This document shows positions 44,470 to 56,085 of a stretch of DNA of 64,000 nucleotides, piece after piece. Below the pieces are notes generated by a model. The model did not search any database, was not told where the DNA came from, and was given only the letters and a program-made list of their open reading frames with translations. Position 1 is the stretch's first letter, and each line of letters begins with the position of its first letter. A program made the translations under genes and the position numbers. Origin of the DNA: Euglena gracilis (taxonomy: Eukaryota; Euglenida; Euglenophyceae; Euglenales); contig CP154955.1 in NCBI GenBank assembly GCA_039621445.1, positions 10,776,241 to 10,840,240 of the forward strand, given 5' to 3'.

Positions 44470-46369
44470 GGGGAGAAGGTGCTGCTGGGGCTGGGATGGG
44501 CAGAAATGCTGGGGGCAGAAATTTTTTTTTGGCTTGCGGGAGTTTGTGCCCCAGCGGTCACAACACGACAATGCAGCCACAATGGACCCCAACCCCTGGG
44601 GCAACTCATATTTTTGCGTCATACTTTCGCGGCCTGTTGGGTACGATCAAATGTACTTTTTTTCTGCCATATCCAGCAGTGCTGGATAAGAAATTGAACT
44701 AATTTCTTTGGGGGCCAGGATTCCCCTCGTGCTTGCACGAGTCCTGCGCTGCGAGTCGCCCTGCTATCGCATTACCGGCAGGCGTGGCTCTTTTTGGGGC
44801 AACCTCACCATCTTAATTAGCTTCCTCTTCGTCAGCAACCCACTGCCAAGCGAAGTCAAAATGCAGCGAAAAGAATTTTTACCAGCAGCAAGGAACGACT
44901 CATGTCCACGCAACCTTATTGTTGAAATCATAGCAATCTGTATGGGTGCCATTTCGGGGAGGACATGGGTTTTCAAATGGTGTTGACACTGGGGTAGCAG
45001 CTGATTTTAGGGGTTGAAGAAGGAAAACATGGTTGAGGGAGAGAAATGAGTTTGGGCCACCTGCAAAGATTGTTTGTGCCCTGGAGTTTTTGGATGAGTG
45101 AAGTGTGAGCCTCCACAAATTGGTGCTGAATCAAAGAACACCCAAATCTGAAGCAACCCATCGACCCTTTCACTTTTAAGAACCCATGAAATGCACAAAA
45201 CATTTTCAACATAAATCAATCATTGGCAACGAAAAGAGATGTGTTGCGTGATAATAATTTTGGACTTTTGGAATGTGTTATGGTGTGGCACACATTTTAT
45301 CTCAAAAAATACATTTTTCCTGTCAATTTGGAACGACCTGATGTGTCAACTTCCCACACCCTCTTTCACGAAGCCTCAGCCCAAAATGACAATGGCAAAA
45401 TGAAATAAATTTGGACATGTAAAATTATTGACCCTCGATGCTATTTTTGAGGTAATATAGCCAGAATTTTGTTCAATTTCCTCAATGAAAGGCATGGGCA
45501 ACACTGCTTCACACATGGCGAATAAGTTTTCAGATGTGGTTGAATACGGATATAATTTTTATCAAAATCTATTCTCCAAATTTGAAGTTTCACCAAAAAT
45601 ATTTTTTACTGTATCTTTTCTACCGTAATTTTTGTCTACCCTGCAACCACACCCCCCCCCAATCAAAGGAACACATCGCTTATATTTGTAGGATGCTTCA
45701 ATTTAGGGGCTGGTTAAAACAGGACGTCTGTAGGAATTACTGAATTTTTTTTGGATAAAACGATAAAAAGGTTTGAAAATAAGGATAAAAAATTGTGGTT
45801 AATTTTAAGATATATATATTTTTTTTAAGTTGCGTGACCCGCAGGGGGGTGGTGGTGGGGGTCAGGCTGAGTGGGTACCCCGCCGGAGGTGGGGCTTTCT
45901 ATTTTCGGTGCAAAGCGCTGAAAATTCTTCGAATTCCAAAATTGACTCCACAAAAGTATAACCCCCAAGCCCCCCTCCCCTGGGCCCCCTCAGGGGGTGG
46001 GTGGGTCCGGACCCCCCCCCCCCCGGGTCCTAAAACAACCTTTACGTACCAGAATTTTTACCCTGTATTGCGATTGAGCACACCTTAAGGTGAAGCCATT
46101 GTGCGTCAGCCAGGCTATTGATTAAGGGTTCACAGAGCCCCCCCCCCCCCCCATCCGGGGTCGATTGCAGCTAGTCCTAATGTTGCCAGCCGAAATACCA
46201 ATGGACCCTCCCTCGGGGGAGGGTCCTGCCGGCAGGGCTTGCTGGTGGGGAATTTTTTTGATCCAAAGCATGCCAAACGGCCCATTGGTAACGCTTGGAA
46301 CCTTTTGGAAGAAAAAAAAACAGCCAAAAAACATGACACATTAAATTACTTTTTCCTCATTGGGGGGAC

Positions 46370-46714
46370 CAGGCCGTATTTTAGTCGGGTGCCGACCCCA
46401 CCCCGGGGGGGGGGTGCCTGCCTGGGCAGGCACCCCAAGGCACACCAAATCCGACCCCCCCGGGGGGGGGGTAGGGCACACGCCAAAAGTGCCCTAGCAC
46501 AACCCCGGCGCCGAAGGTGCCGGGGAGCCAAAAATGGCCTATTTTCAAAGGAATGTGCCTGGGCACAGGCCAAAATCTGACCCCCCGGGGGTTGTGCCTG
46601 CCAAAAAAAAAACAGCCACAGTGCACACACAGGGGGGGGGGGTTGTGCCTGCCTGGGCAGGCACTCACAGGCACTCCGGACCTCCCCCCCTGGGGTTGGT
46701 AAAAAAACAGCCTG
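46370..46714. mobile_element. Short hAT-like element (copy 2)
   Basis: Counterpart of 28051-28346. Ends CAGGCCGTATTTTAGTCGG / AAAAAAACAGCCTG, TSD GGGGGGAC / TGGGGGAC. Hairpin CGGCGCC-GAA-GGTGCCG (about 46505-46521). It has an extra internal block near 46596-46640 (AAAAAAAAACAGCCAC), possibly a partial nested copy. Confidence 0.88.
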
Positions 46715-46740
46715 TGGGGGACCCCTGGGAACACACCCCA

Positions 46741-46950
46741 GGGAGGGTTAGTGGAGGGCCCAGCCAGTGGCTTCTTTCTAGTGGCCAGCAAAGTGGCCAG
46801 CTGGTATGGAACCCCCCCCCCCCCGAGTCCTGAGCCTGGTGGCAGCACCTCCAAAGGCCACAATTATGTTACCCCTCCCAACCTCAACCACAGTTTTAGT
46901 TGCAATTTTCTGTTTGCAAAATACGTTCATGGATGCGAGTGCGGACCAAA
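46741..46950. other. ~210-bp segment only in copy 2
   Basis: Copy 1 passes directly from ACACACCCCAG to the GGACCAAACCCC region before the exon. The extra sequence has no clear TIR or TSD. Confidence 0.6.
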
Positions 46951-46964
46951 CCCCGACTCTGCAG

Positions 46965-47065
46965 GGCAAAGCGGACCTCAACCTTCGTGACGATGACGGG
47001 GACTCCGCCCTGCACTACGCTTGTCTGAAGGGCCACGGCAATATCGTTGCGCTGCTCCTGCCCAG
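46965..47065 (+). CDS. Ankyrin-repeat exon (copy 2)
   Basis: Counterpart of 28411-28511 (GKADLNLRDDDGDSALHYAC, LKGHGNIVALLLP), acceptor CGACTCTGCAG, donor CCCAG|GTTCGT. Confidence 0.88.
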
Positions 47066-47521
47066 GTTCGTATGGGTTGACAGTGTCGGGTTTGCTTGGT
47101 TTGTCGAATGGAGGTTAAAGAGTATGGGGGGACAGCGGGTCAAGGAATTGTTCGCTCCCCGTGACTTCAATTGTTGTTCATCAGCGGTTAGTTGGACGTC
47201 CTTCATTCTGGGGGGTTGTGTACTGGCCGAGTGAGGTTTGGTGGACGCAACAACCCAAAAGGTTGGTTTTGGGTTGTTTTGGGTTTTTTTTCCCCACCCA
47301 AGCGTCATGAAAACATCATGGTTGGCAAAGGTCGTCGGAACTCATTTTGTAGGCGTTGGGTTTTAGGTTGTTGTTGGTTGGCAGTGGTGGCATTATCCTC
47401 TGTTTGGGAAGGGGGGCGCCGGCTCCTACCAGTGTATAGCTCTGACCACAACCTGTGCCAACTTATGTTGGCGGACGGGACGTGCAAAACAACGGCCAGG
47501 GGGTTGGGACCAGCTGCCCAG

Positions 47522-47635
47522 GAGCCTGCCGGGGAAGGCCGGGGCGAACGCGCAGTCCCAGCGGGAGGACGGGGCCACGCCGCTCATCATCGCGCGGAGA
47601 ACAACTTCCGCGAGTGCGTGCCGCAGCTGCTGAAG
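47522..47635 (+). pseudogene. Ankyrin-repeat exon with one-base deletion (copy 2)
   Basis: Counterpart of 28970-29084. Copy 1 reads ATCATTGCCGCGGAG, copy 2 ATCATCGCGCGGAG, one base shorter. The frame is lost after GATPLII, while splice sites are intact. A consensus error at this GC-rich site is possible. Confidence 0.75.
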
Positions 47636-47689
47636 GTGTGCCGCACCGTCCCGCCCGACACACCGCCATGGCCTCCGCTTTGCCCTCCT

Positions 47690-48330
47690 GCTGGTCATAA
47701 CGGGAATCGGCCGAACAGCCAGTGTGGTGGGTGGGGGGGGGTCGTCCCCCCCCACCCCTATGGTGTGTGGGGGGGTTGACCCCCCCCACCACCTCTTCCT
47801 GTATTTCCGGGAGCACCAATTTTTGGACCTGAAAAAAAATTTCCGGCGCCTTCGGCACCGGGTGTTTTTTTTTTGACCCATTTTGGGACCCATATTGGGG
47901 GCGCCCCCGAAAACCACCCAAAACCCCATTTTTTAACACTTTCCAAAAATTCGACATTTTCTCAAAAATGTTGATTTTGAGAGGTTTTTGAAGCAAAAAA
48001 AAATGCCATTGAAAGTCCAAAAAAAGCTTAAGGAGAAAAAATGTCAGTAAAATTTGACTGTGCCAAAATTTTGTCCACTTTTTTTACCTTCGGTTTTTCA
48101 CCCCACCCCCCTTCCTAAAAAGTACCAGTTTTTAGGACGGAAAATCTTGAGATTTTTTGTGAAAAAAAGTGGTTTTCCATCAAAAAAATCATGTGTTTGG
48201 GTTCATTTTTCAAAAAAAAATTCAAAAAAATTTCTGGCCAAAATCCCTGTTTCCCCGAAATCGGTGAAAATGCTGTGGTGGGTGGGGGGGTCGACCCCCC
48301 CCCCCACCCGGCCTTCCCCTTCTGCCCTGC
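47690..48330. other. ~640-bp segment only in copy 2, with G/C palindromes
   Basis: Absent from copy 1, where about 29145 joins directly. Ends carry GTGGTGGGTGGGGGG and GGGTGGGGGGGTCGACCCCC palindromes. The middle holds a hairpin CCGGCGCC-TTC-GGCACCGG (about 47846-47864), as in the short elements. Probably a transposon, but TIR/TSD are not resolved. Confidence 0.55.
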
Positions 48331-48411
48331 CCCCCTCATGCCCCCACCAGCGAGTCTCTGAACAGGCGAGGTGTGGACGTCGTGCGCGCTCCCCCGCCGT
48401 GCCTTCCCCAG

Positions 48412-48478
48412 GCTGGGGCAGACCTCCACCACAGCGACGCCAGCGGCTGCACCGCACTGCACCTTGCAGCCAGGGGCT
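48412..48478 (+). CDS. Ankyrin-repeat exon (copy 2)
   Basis: Counterpart of 29214-29280 (AGADLHHSDASGCTALHLAA), here with a possible donor GGGCT|GTCTCT. Acceptor GTGCCTTCCCCAG. Confidence 0.65.
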
Positions 48479-48711
48479 GTCTCTCCAAAGCAATGGCTGG
48501 AATCCAACAGGGATGACCCCTGAGCCCCGAATTCAAGGATGTGCCTACTGCTTTTTTGCATCCATCGTTTTCCATCCTTTTTGGTTTCTCAGCGCGAAAT
48601 GTGGCAAGCCTGGACCCGGAGTCCTGGCCTTTTTGCATGGAAGTTTGTGCTGTCGAAAGCCACCCCCCCTTGGGCCACTTTTTGGGTCAGTGGTGTGTCC
48701 CCTCCCCCCCC

Positions 48712-48862
48712 CGTTGCACTACGGCTTCTTGTCTGTTTATGGCCGGCGCTAACTTCGCTTCCCAGTTTTGCTGTGTGGCGAGGGACCCCTTCCACCAGTG
48801 CCCCTGTGTTCCTCCACCTGGCCGGGTGAGCAACTCTGGTGTGGTTCCAGTGCTGTGGGGAC
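48712..48862 (+). repeat. Dispersed ~170-bp repeat (copy 2)
   Basis: Counterpart of 29482-29643 with small internal deletions. Confidence 0.78.
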
Positions 48863-48888
48863 ACACACCTCACCTGTGTATCTCCTGA

Positions 48889-48891
<3 letters not shown>

Positions 48892-48924
<33 letters not shown>
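48892..48924. repeat. (GT)n microsatellite
   Basis: GT tract in copy 2 only; copy 1 has a few units at the equivalent point (about 29678). Confidence 0.93.
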
Positions 48925-48926
<2 letters not shown>

Positions 48927-49060
48927 TTCCCCCCAGGGGGAAATACATTTCAATACAATACAATTGCAATACAATTTCCCTGTATTTCCCCCCACAGGCC
49001 ACTTTTCGGGTCAGTGGTCCCCCCCGTGCCCCCCCCCCCCCGTGGGGCCCACCCGGCAAG

Positions 49061-49216
49061 ACCCCCCTGCCCGCGGCGTACCGGGGCCACGGCCCGATGG
49101 TGGCCGACCTGCTGGCGGCCCGGGCCCAGCCCGACGCCCCCACGCGGGAGGGCGCCACGCCGCTGATGTTCGCCGCGCAGAAGAACCACCCGGAGTGCGT
49201 CCGGCTGCTGCTGCAG
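49061..49216 (+). CDS. Ankyrin-repeat exon, intact only in copy 2
   Basis: TPLPAAYRGHGPMVADLLAA, RAQPDAPTREGATPLMFAAQ, KNHPECVRLLLQ, then donor CTGCAG|GTCCGC. A complete pair of ankyrin units. The 5' border is unresolved: AG sites at 48996-48997, 49013-49014 and 49059-49060 are all possible and a C-run intervenes. The first half and the donor are missing in copy 1. Confidence 0.75.
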
Positions 49217-49297
49217 GTCCGCGGGCGGCACGGCGCGAGGCCAGTAACCCCAACCCTAACCCGGAGGAGGGCAACGCTAACCCTGGAGGGCAGTTAA

Positions 49298-49492
49298 CCA
49301 GGGGGGGGAGAAAATTGCACCGTGCAATTTGTGCAATTTTGTGCGATTTTGTTCAATTTGTGCAATTTTGTACAATTTTGTGCAATTTTGTGCAATTTTG
49401 TGCAATTTTGTGCAATTTTGTGCAATTTTGTGCAATTTTTTTTGCACTGCAATTTTTGACCCCCCCGATGTGCAATTTCTCCCCCCCCTGAG
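49298..49492. mobile_element. TTAA-flanked short element with TGCAATTTTG array (copy 2)
   Basis: TTAA at 49294-49297 and 49493-49496, inverted ends CCAGGGGGGGGAGAAAATTG and CAATTTCTCCCCCCCCTGAG. About a dozen tandem TTTTGTGCAA units inside. Confidence 0.78.
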
Positions 49493-49995
49493 TTAACCCC
49501 AGACAGTTTGGGCCGCTCGTTGGCGGCCGGTGGGGTCTCCGGCCCACATATTTTTCCGGCAGTTTGAAACCACGGGGTTCGACTCGCCTGTTCTGTTCTG
49601 CGTTGGCAGAGCTCTGCTTCGCTGCAAATTACCACTGTGGCGCACCTTGTCTTCGGGGGACGTGAGGAGGGTTTGGGGCAATGGGCAAGGGTTTGGCGGA
49701 GAGTGCTTCCCTGGGCTTTGCAGTGTGGTGTCATTCGGCTGATTCCTTACCTCGAATTCTTATTCGAGGGCTTCTAACCTCCAATCCCTATTTGTGCCGA
49801 TTCCCAATCCCCTCCTGCAGTTAGATTTCGCTGATTTGTGACCCCCCAACGTTGAGTGTTGTCTTGGATCCTGGGCCCTCTCTCACACTTAATTTGTGCT
49901 GATTCCGTATTCCTCTCCTGCAAATTTAAATTGCGTCGATTCCTAATTCCCATCCCACCTTCAAATTGCGCTGATTCCTAATTTCCCGCCCGCAG

Positions 49996-50193
49996 GGCTC
50001 CGCCAACGTGCTGGGCCGGGACAACGCGGGGGACACCGCCCTGCACATGGCGTGCTTCCCGGGCCACACCGCCGCGGTGGCGGCGCTGCTGGAGGGCAAG
50101 GCGGACATCAATGCGGAGCGCAGCAACGGGGCCACCCCGATGATGATTGCGCAGCGCTTGGAGCACCCCCAGCTGGTGGAGCTGCTGAAGCAG
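49996..50193 (+). CDS. Ankyrin-repeat exon (copy 2), last of the array
   Basis: Same 66 codons as 30702-30899 (GSANVLGRDNAGDTALHMAC ... VELLKQ) with synonymous change only. Consensus splice sites. Confidence 0.92.
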
Positions 50194-50235
50194 GTCACGT
50201 GTTGTGTGTGAATTGTGTGTGTGAATTGTGTGTGA

Positions 50236-50293
<58 letters not shown>

Positions 50294-50932
50294 CGCGCAT
50301 CCATGCCTGTGTGTATGTGTGTATGTGTGTGTGGTGCGCATGCATATGTGTCAGATGCATGTGTGTCAGACCAGACCTTTTTTTTTTTTAGAGGTTGGTG
50401 ATTGGGGGCTGGCCCGACCATCCCTCAATGTGTGTGTTTGCTTTCCTTTTGCCCAAAATTTTTTGTCAAATTTTGGTCTTTATAAGTGTCATGTTCAGCA
50501 AATTACATATTTTGAGAATCGAATGTTTACAACAGCTCAAAAGCATGTTTTTTTAATTTTTAGGTTTTAATTTTTTGGCGAAATCGAAATTGTTTTTTTT
50601 TGTATCTTTTTTTTTGCACTTTTTTTTAGTGTATTCCTTTTTCTGAGGCAGCGTGATGTGCCAAGCTTCGTGCACTCCCCGAGTGTTAAATATTTATTTA
50701 CCTTCGAAGACTCTTAAATGTTTTTATATTTCAGTTGGTTAACCCTCAGTTCTCAGAGTGAGAATTTGGTTTCCATTTAATTTTATGCCCATGTTGATTG
50801 TTTCGGACCTTCTGCAAATGCCAAGCTTCAAAATACTGCCACAAAAAGGCAATTTACAGGATCCGTTTTGTTGGACACCTTTGCTTTGGGCCCATCCAGG
50901 GTCTTTGATACCACAACAGATGGTTGCGCAAA

Positions 50933-51208
50933 TGGGTCACCAACCGTCTTCTTTCTCTTAAGCACGGTGCGGTGGAGGAATAGGCCCTCCAGCCCGCCTC
51001 TCCCCCTGCGCGGTTCTCTTTCTCCTCTTCCCTCGTCAGCGTTGACTTTTTTCACGCCTGAAGCGTATCCGATCCCGCTCCTTTCTTTCGTCGAGTGCTT
51101 CCTCTTTCTCCTCCCGCAGTCCGCATCCTTGTTGCTGACCTCCTTCGAGTTCGTTGTCAGAACGGAGTGCACCCTCGCGGCTTTCCGCTGGCCAGCCAGC
51201 CTTGCACC
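50933..51208. other. Substitution-rich island between the copies (copy 2)
   Basis: Counterpart of 32235-32510. Many differences are G-to-T or C-to-A in the copy 1 to copy 2 direction, without any indel. Confidence 0.65.
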
Positions 51209-51755
51209 CCATAGCAGCCGGCCTCGTATATGCCACCCCTCCACGCAACCGACGCACAGTCATGAGTTAGCTAGCCTTCTGCTTCGCTGTGCCTTTTCTG
51301 TCCATTTTGCAGCCTCCCAAGTTTGGAGGGGGTTTTTCCATGTTGCTTTCAAGCAGACTTGCAGGTAGTGTTATGTACACTTTTCTGTTTGAGTGCTATG
51401 TGTTTTTCTCTCACGACCTGATCTTTTGAACAGAGCCCCTTTTACAAAGCACCCATACATACACCACCCCTTTCACAGGAAGAAAATTGGCAAACGCACT
51501 GGTTTTCTGGTCCTCTTTGCTTAAAAGGATCAATCAAAGGAGGCAGATTACATTTAGGGTGCAGCGGAACAGAGGAAAGTGTCACCTCTCAGATTGTTGC
51601 AGCATTTCTCAATCCTGTGAGATACCTCCCCCCCCCTACATGGCCGATTCGCGCCCCACCCCCTTCCAGACAAACTTGGTCCCCACCGAGGTTGGCCCCC
51701 CGCAGTCACATTCAATCATGGCCCAGGCAAAGCGCCCGGGGGGGGGGGGGTATCT

Positions 51756-51924
51756 GGTCCCTACAGCGCTGGAATTACACCAGAGTTACTCACCCGGCAA
51801 GGCGGAGCAACAAAAGAGCACTGGGGTAAGGGGTACCTGGCCACTCACCACACAGCAAGCTGGGCCAGAAGCGAAGTTAGCGCCGGCCATAAACAGACAA
51901 GAAGCCTTAGTGCAACTAAGGGGA
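51756..51924 (-). mobile_element. Dispersed ~170-bp repeat, clean insertion in copy 2
   Basis: Inserted between two GGTATCT (51749-51755, 51925-51931). Copy 1 has a single GGTATCT at the empty site (about 33036-33042). The reverse complement matches 29482-29643. No TIR or poly-A tail is obvious. The class (SINE-like or other) is not established. Confidence 0.85.
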
Positions 51925-52153
51925 GGTATCTGAAATGTTCAGAAGGGTTTCTTTTTTTTCCCTGGAAGTGGACAAATTTTGATGGTGTTCATGAGGGATA
52001 TTTCTGAAAGCACACAGCAACAGCAAGCTTCAATCGGAAGGCTCCCTGGGGTGGTGGGGTGGTCCGGGAGACCCTCCCCATCTGCCTGGGGAGGGTTCAG
52101 AATGCCTGAAGAGGAAAATGCCGGGCATGTTCCCTTCCAACCCTTCCCTGCAG

Positions 52154-52199
52154 GTCCTCCGCGATGTCCGATCCAGTTTCCACAGCGAACGGGAGCTTC
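52154..52199 (+). CDS. 3' region exon (copy 2)
   Basis: Counterpart of 33257-33302, VLRDVRSSFHSEREL plus one base; same splice sites. Confidence 0.62.
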
Positions 52200-53128
52200 G
52201 TGGCCCCTGATCCACTCAAGGGGAAGGCACATCGCTCCCCTACCCCCTCTTGTGTGGCTGTCTGCCCTGGCGATGCTCACGCTCCAGCCAATCTGCATTG
52301 TGGGTGGATCCCATCAGCCGGCATTCTTCGCCTTTCCCAGTGCCCCCCACCAGAGTGATTTTTTTTGTCTCTTCCCAGCGCAAAGGTCGTGTGTGTTTTC
52401 CAATCATGAGAGTGCCCACCCAGGGTCATTATGTGAATCTATGGTTTCAACTCCATCAAAAAACTTGTGGTGTTTCAACTCCAGCCACACAGACACCTCA
52501 TCAGAGATGTTTTTCTGAGGAAGGTGACCCAGGGACCGGGGAGGGAAAAATTTCAATTGTACCACCTCCCACAAAAACACCTGACAGATACACATATATG
52601 GCAGCTCCCAACTATATGGCCCCCGGGTAGTTGGATCAGGGGGGGAGGTCGATCTAAATTTTTGGATTGTTGATAGAATTTGGTTAGTGTTAGGAGTTAG
52701 ATTAGTGTTAGGTGTACAAGATAAAGTTAGGCCCAAAGTAGGCCTAACTCCTAACCCTTTATCAATAACGCAAAAAATTTTGGACACCCTGATCCAACTG
52801 TATGTCCCCCCCCCCGGGGGGGGCATAGAGTTGGGAGCTGCCATGTGTATGTGTGTATGTATGTATTTCATGCGCAACACCTACAGCATTCCCTCTCGCC
52901 AACTTTTCACCAATCAAGTGCCGCTTTTCGCCTGCGTGTCAACCCCCCCGAGTCCCTTCCCTCCCAACTGTTTGATATTTTCATTATTGGGTCTGCGTAT
53001 GTGTGTCCTACGGGTGTGGCTGAAGTGGCCCCCCTGCAGAAGCCTCCCTCCCCCTGCCGTTGGCAATGCCCTCCCTGCGGCTGTCCGCCCAACCCCATGT
53101 CATGCACGACCGCCAGCTCCCTCCCCAG

Positions 53129-53152
53129 GGCTGCACAGGAAGCCCCGAAACC
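53129..53152 (+). CDS. 24-bp micro-exon (copy 2)
   Basis: Identical to 34567-34590 (RLHRKPRN when joined). Confidence 0.5.
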
Positions 53153-53287
53153 GTATGGGTGGTGGAGCGGTCCGACCCCCCCAAGCTTTCCCGTGTTTCT
53201 GGGGGGCCGTTTTTTAGATCAAACGTTGCCTCCGGCGCTGTTGGCGTTGAAGGGATTTTTTTTCTGTAGTGGGTGGGGAGGCGACAC

Positions 53288-53536
53288 CAGGGATTTTTTT
53301 TAAGTTGTGGACCCCCGGGGGGGGGTAGGGTGGGTGGGTCTGGCCGAGCCCCCCCCTCGGGGGGGGGATATATTTTTCGGCGCCAAAATTTTTTTGAAAA
53401 GTCCTATTTTTAGCATTTTTCGCGATTTTCGGCCATTTTTTTTGTGGGTCCCCCGGGACCCCCCCCCCAGGGGGCCCCCAGGGTTTGTGGATGGGTGGGT
53501 GGGGGGACCCCCCCCGGTCTTAAAAAAAAACCCCTG
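53288..53536. mobile_element. Short hAT-like element (copy 2)
   Basis: Counterpart of 34726-34989; ends CAGGGATTTTTTTTAAG / AAAAAAAACCCCTG, TSD GGCGACAC / GGCGACCC. 76 bp upstream of the next exon. Confidence 0.86.
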
Positions 53537-53612
53537 GGCGACCCCACCTCTCTTGTTTGGGGGTCCGACCCTCCCCACCAAGCTTTCCCGCGCAGCCCTG
53601 TCCCTCCCTCAG

Positions 53613-53660
53613 ACCGCTACGCTGCCCGCGTCACCCTGTTTCCCTACATGGCTGAAGAAA
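53613..53660 (+). CDS. 3' region exon (copy 2)
   Basis: Counterpart of 35064-35111 (RYAARVTLFPYMAEE), donor GAAGAAA|GTGTGT. Confidence 0.7.
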
Positions 53661-54760
53661 GTGTGTGGTCCGGGTCGCGACCAACAGCCCAACAACACCA
53701 GGTTGGAATGGGGCAGCGGAACACATTCCCCAAGCCCCCCCCCAGTTATATGGAATTTCTCTCCCCCCAATTACCCCATTTGCATTTATGCATCGAGTAC
53801 AGCTGCCATCTAAACATGTTTGTGCTTCTTCTTCTTCTTCTTCTTCTTCTTCTCTTCTTTTTATTAAAAAGGCTTCCACTGTGCCAGCAATATTTGCATG
53901 GGTGCTAATGACCAAACAGACATTCGTGGTGGCAGATTTTTGTGCCCCCTCAAAACAAAATTGCGAATTCTATTGCAATATGGTACACTCAGTGGCAAAA
54001 GTCACACAACCCCGACGTGTCAAAAGCCTTCATACCCCCCAATTTTTGCAAACCTTTGCAATTTAAACAGGGATTCAGTTCGCTCGGCGTCTCAAAAAGC
54101 CGCACACAAGTCCACACAACCGTGCATTTGCTTGCATGAAAGCAGATGAGAAGCTGCGTGTGTGTGTGCAACGTTGCCTGTAGTCTCTTTGAAAAGTGGG
54201 CGCAATGCCATCCACACACCATCATTTTTGGTCCCAAAGCAAAGACATCTGATTTGGGTTACAGTTCAATGAATAATTGCAACAATTGCGAATGTCATTT
54301 TCGTGCTTCTGAGTCTTCGGCGTTTGGTGCCTATGCAAAACCATCCATCTGCTGAGATCAGGTGGATCAGACGGAGGCATCCTGGGGATGATTTGAACAA
54401 ATCGACCAGATTCTGGGCCTCGCTGGCATCGCTCTTTCCCTTAAGGAGGGGGGCGAACTCAGTTACTTTTTGTTTTAATTTTGCAAGTCTTTGTGTCTCT
54501 TAGTGCTCCTCCCACGAGAGACTTGTAGTGGAAAGTGAATTAAATAAGTGATGAAATTGAAGTATTTTGAAACAATGATGATAAGATTGTACTAGGCATT
54601 TTTCTGTTGTGCAATCACACCATAATGTGAACAGAAATGTCATATATATATTGCATTCTATCCGTTCAAAACAGCATGGACACCACCAAAATCCAGAATT
54701 TATGAACATTGCTGGATATTGTTGATTTTTTTTTCGGCCTTGTCCTCATGTCTTCAACAG

Positions 54761-54828
54761 GTCTCGAGGAGGCCTACCATCATTTACAGACCACTCTGGG
54801 CGATCCATCGGCATATCATTGGATGCAG
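54761..54828 (+). CDS. 3' region exon (copy 2)
   Basis: Counterpart of 36248-36315: LEEAYHHLQTTLGDPSAYHW then MQ. Confidence 0.75.
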
Positions 54829-54846
54829 GTTGTCTTTTTATAAAGG

Positions 54847-54893
<47 letters not shown>

Positions 54894-55010
54894 ACACACA
54901 CACACACATTATCACAGGCACACCAGAACACACACAATGTACCAGATATGAAATGCAGTAAACAAAACCAGAAGCTTCACAGCATTTTTGAGAGGGGAAT
55001 CACGATGCAG

Positions 55011-55049
55011 CCGGCGCCATCCAAATCTGATCATCTAAACTCGGGACGG
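55011..55049 (+). CDS. 3' region exon (copy 2)
   Basis: Counterpart of 36469-36507 (PAPSKSDHLNSGR), acceptor CACGATGCAG, donor GGACGG|GTGTTT. Confidence 0.55.
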
Positions 55050-55988
55050 GTGTTTGAGTTCTGGTGCATGTTCCTTGAAAAGCAACCCCCAAAAGCCAGC
55101 CTGAAGCCAGGCCCACAACGCCCGCTGCGCTAACGCTGACTGCCCTGCCTCAACCTCCACACCAGCAGCCCGCTCCGTCACACCGTGTGCCCTGTGGTGT
55201 ACCAAAGCTTGATTTACACACCTGTTTCTCAAATTGTTTTTTTTTTGATGGACAACCGATTTTTTTTGGTCTTTATTTGCCACCATTGTGAAGGGGGGAC
55301 GTGCGGCAAATTATTTTGCACTTTTGCGCATTTTTTAAAAAAAATTCTTTCAACAACTTTTTGGGTTTTCGCGTTTTTTCCGCGAATTTTTTAGTGACTT
55401 GTTCACCTTTTCGCATTTTTTTACCCATTCTTTGATTGTTTTGAGTTTTTATTTTGTGAATTCTTTGATTATTTTTTAAAAACGATATTTGCTTCATATT
55501 TCTTCATCATTTCTTTAAATTTGGAGTCAGTTTTGCGTGTTTTTTGGGGGGTATTTCTTGCATTTTCGCAGTTTTCGGGCCTTTTCTTCCATGTTTTGCA
55601 CATTTTTTTTGCGCATTTTGGCACATTTTTGTGCTTCTTTCCGGAAGCTCGGCTTCTGATTCTTATATGATTGGTTTTCTGGCTCTGATATTCTGATATG
55701 ATTTCTGATGTCATAACTCTGATATCGTATCAGAATTCTAACCCAAAGCGGCACCCTAAAATCGCCATCCCCCGTGGTGTGCTTCTGTTTACTCTACATC
55801 TGTAACTTTGTTGACTTTTCCAATTAATTTTGGTCAAGTAATTGGGCTACAAAATAGTTTAAAAATGACATTTTCAACAGCACGTTATTTCATTTGAATA
55901 TGACAAAATGTGCGCAAATATGATATGTGATAATGACATATTATTATATCTATATTCCATTATTATATGCACATATTATAATGTTCAG

Positions 55989-56085
55989 ATCCTTGTGTGT
56001 GCCACCATGTGCGATTCCCCATCCGCGAACTGTGATGGCCAACCCTTGTGTCCCGTCAGACTTGCTTGCGCGTCTTGCTGCGCTG
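55989..56085 (+). CDS. Cys-rich exon (copy 2)
   Basis: Counterpart of 37444-37540, same residues (ILVCATMCDSPSANCDGQPL...). The only change in the exon is a synonymous Cys codon. Confidence 0.6.
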
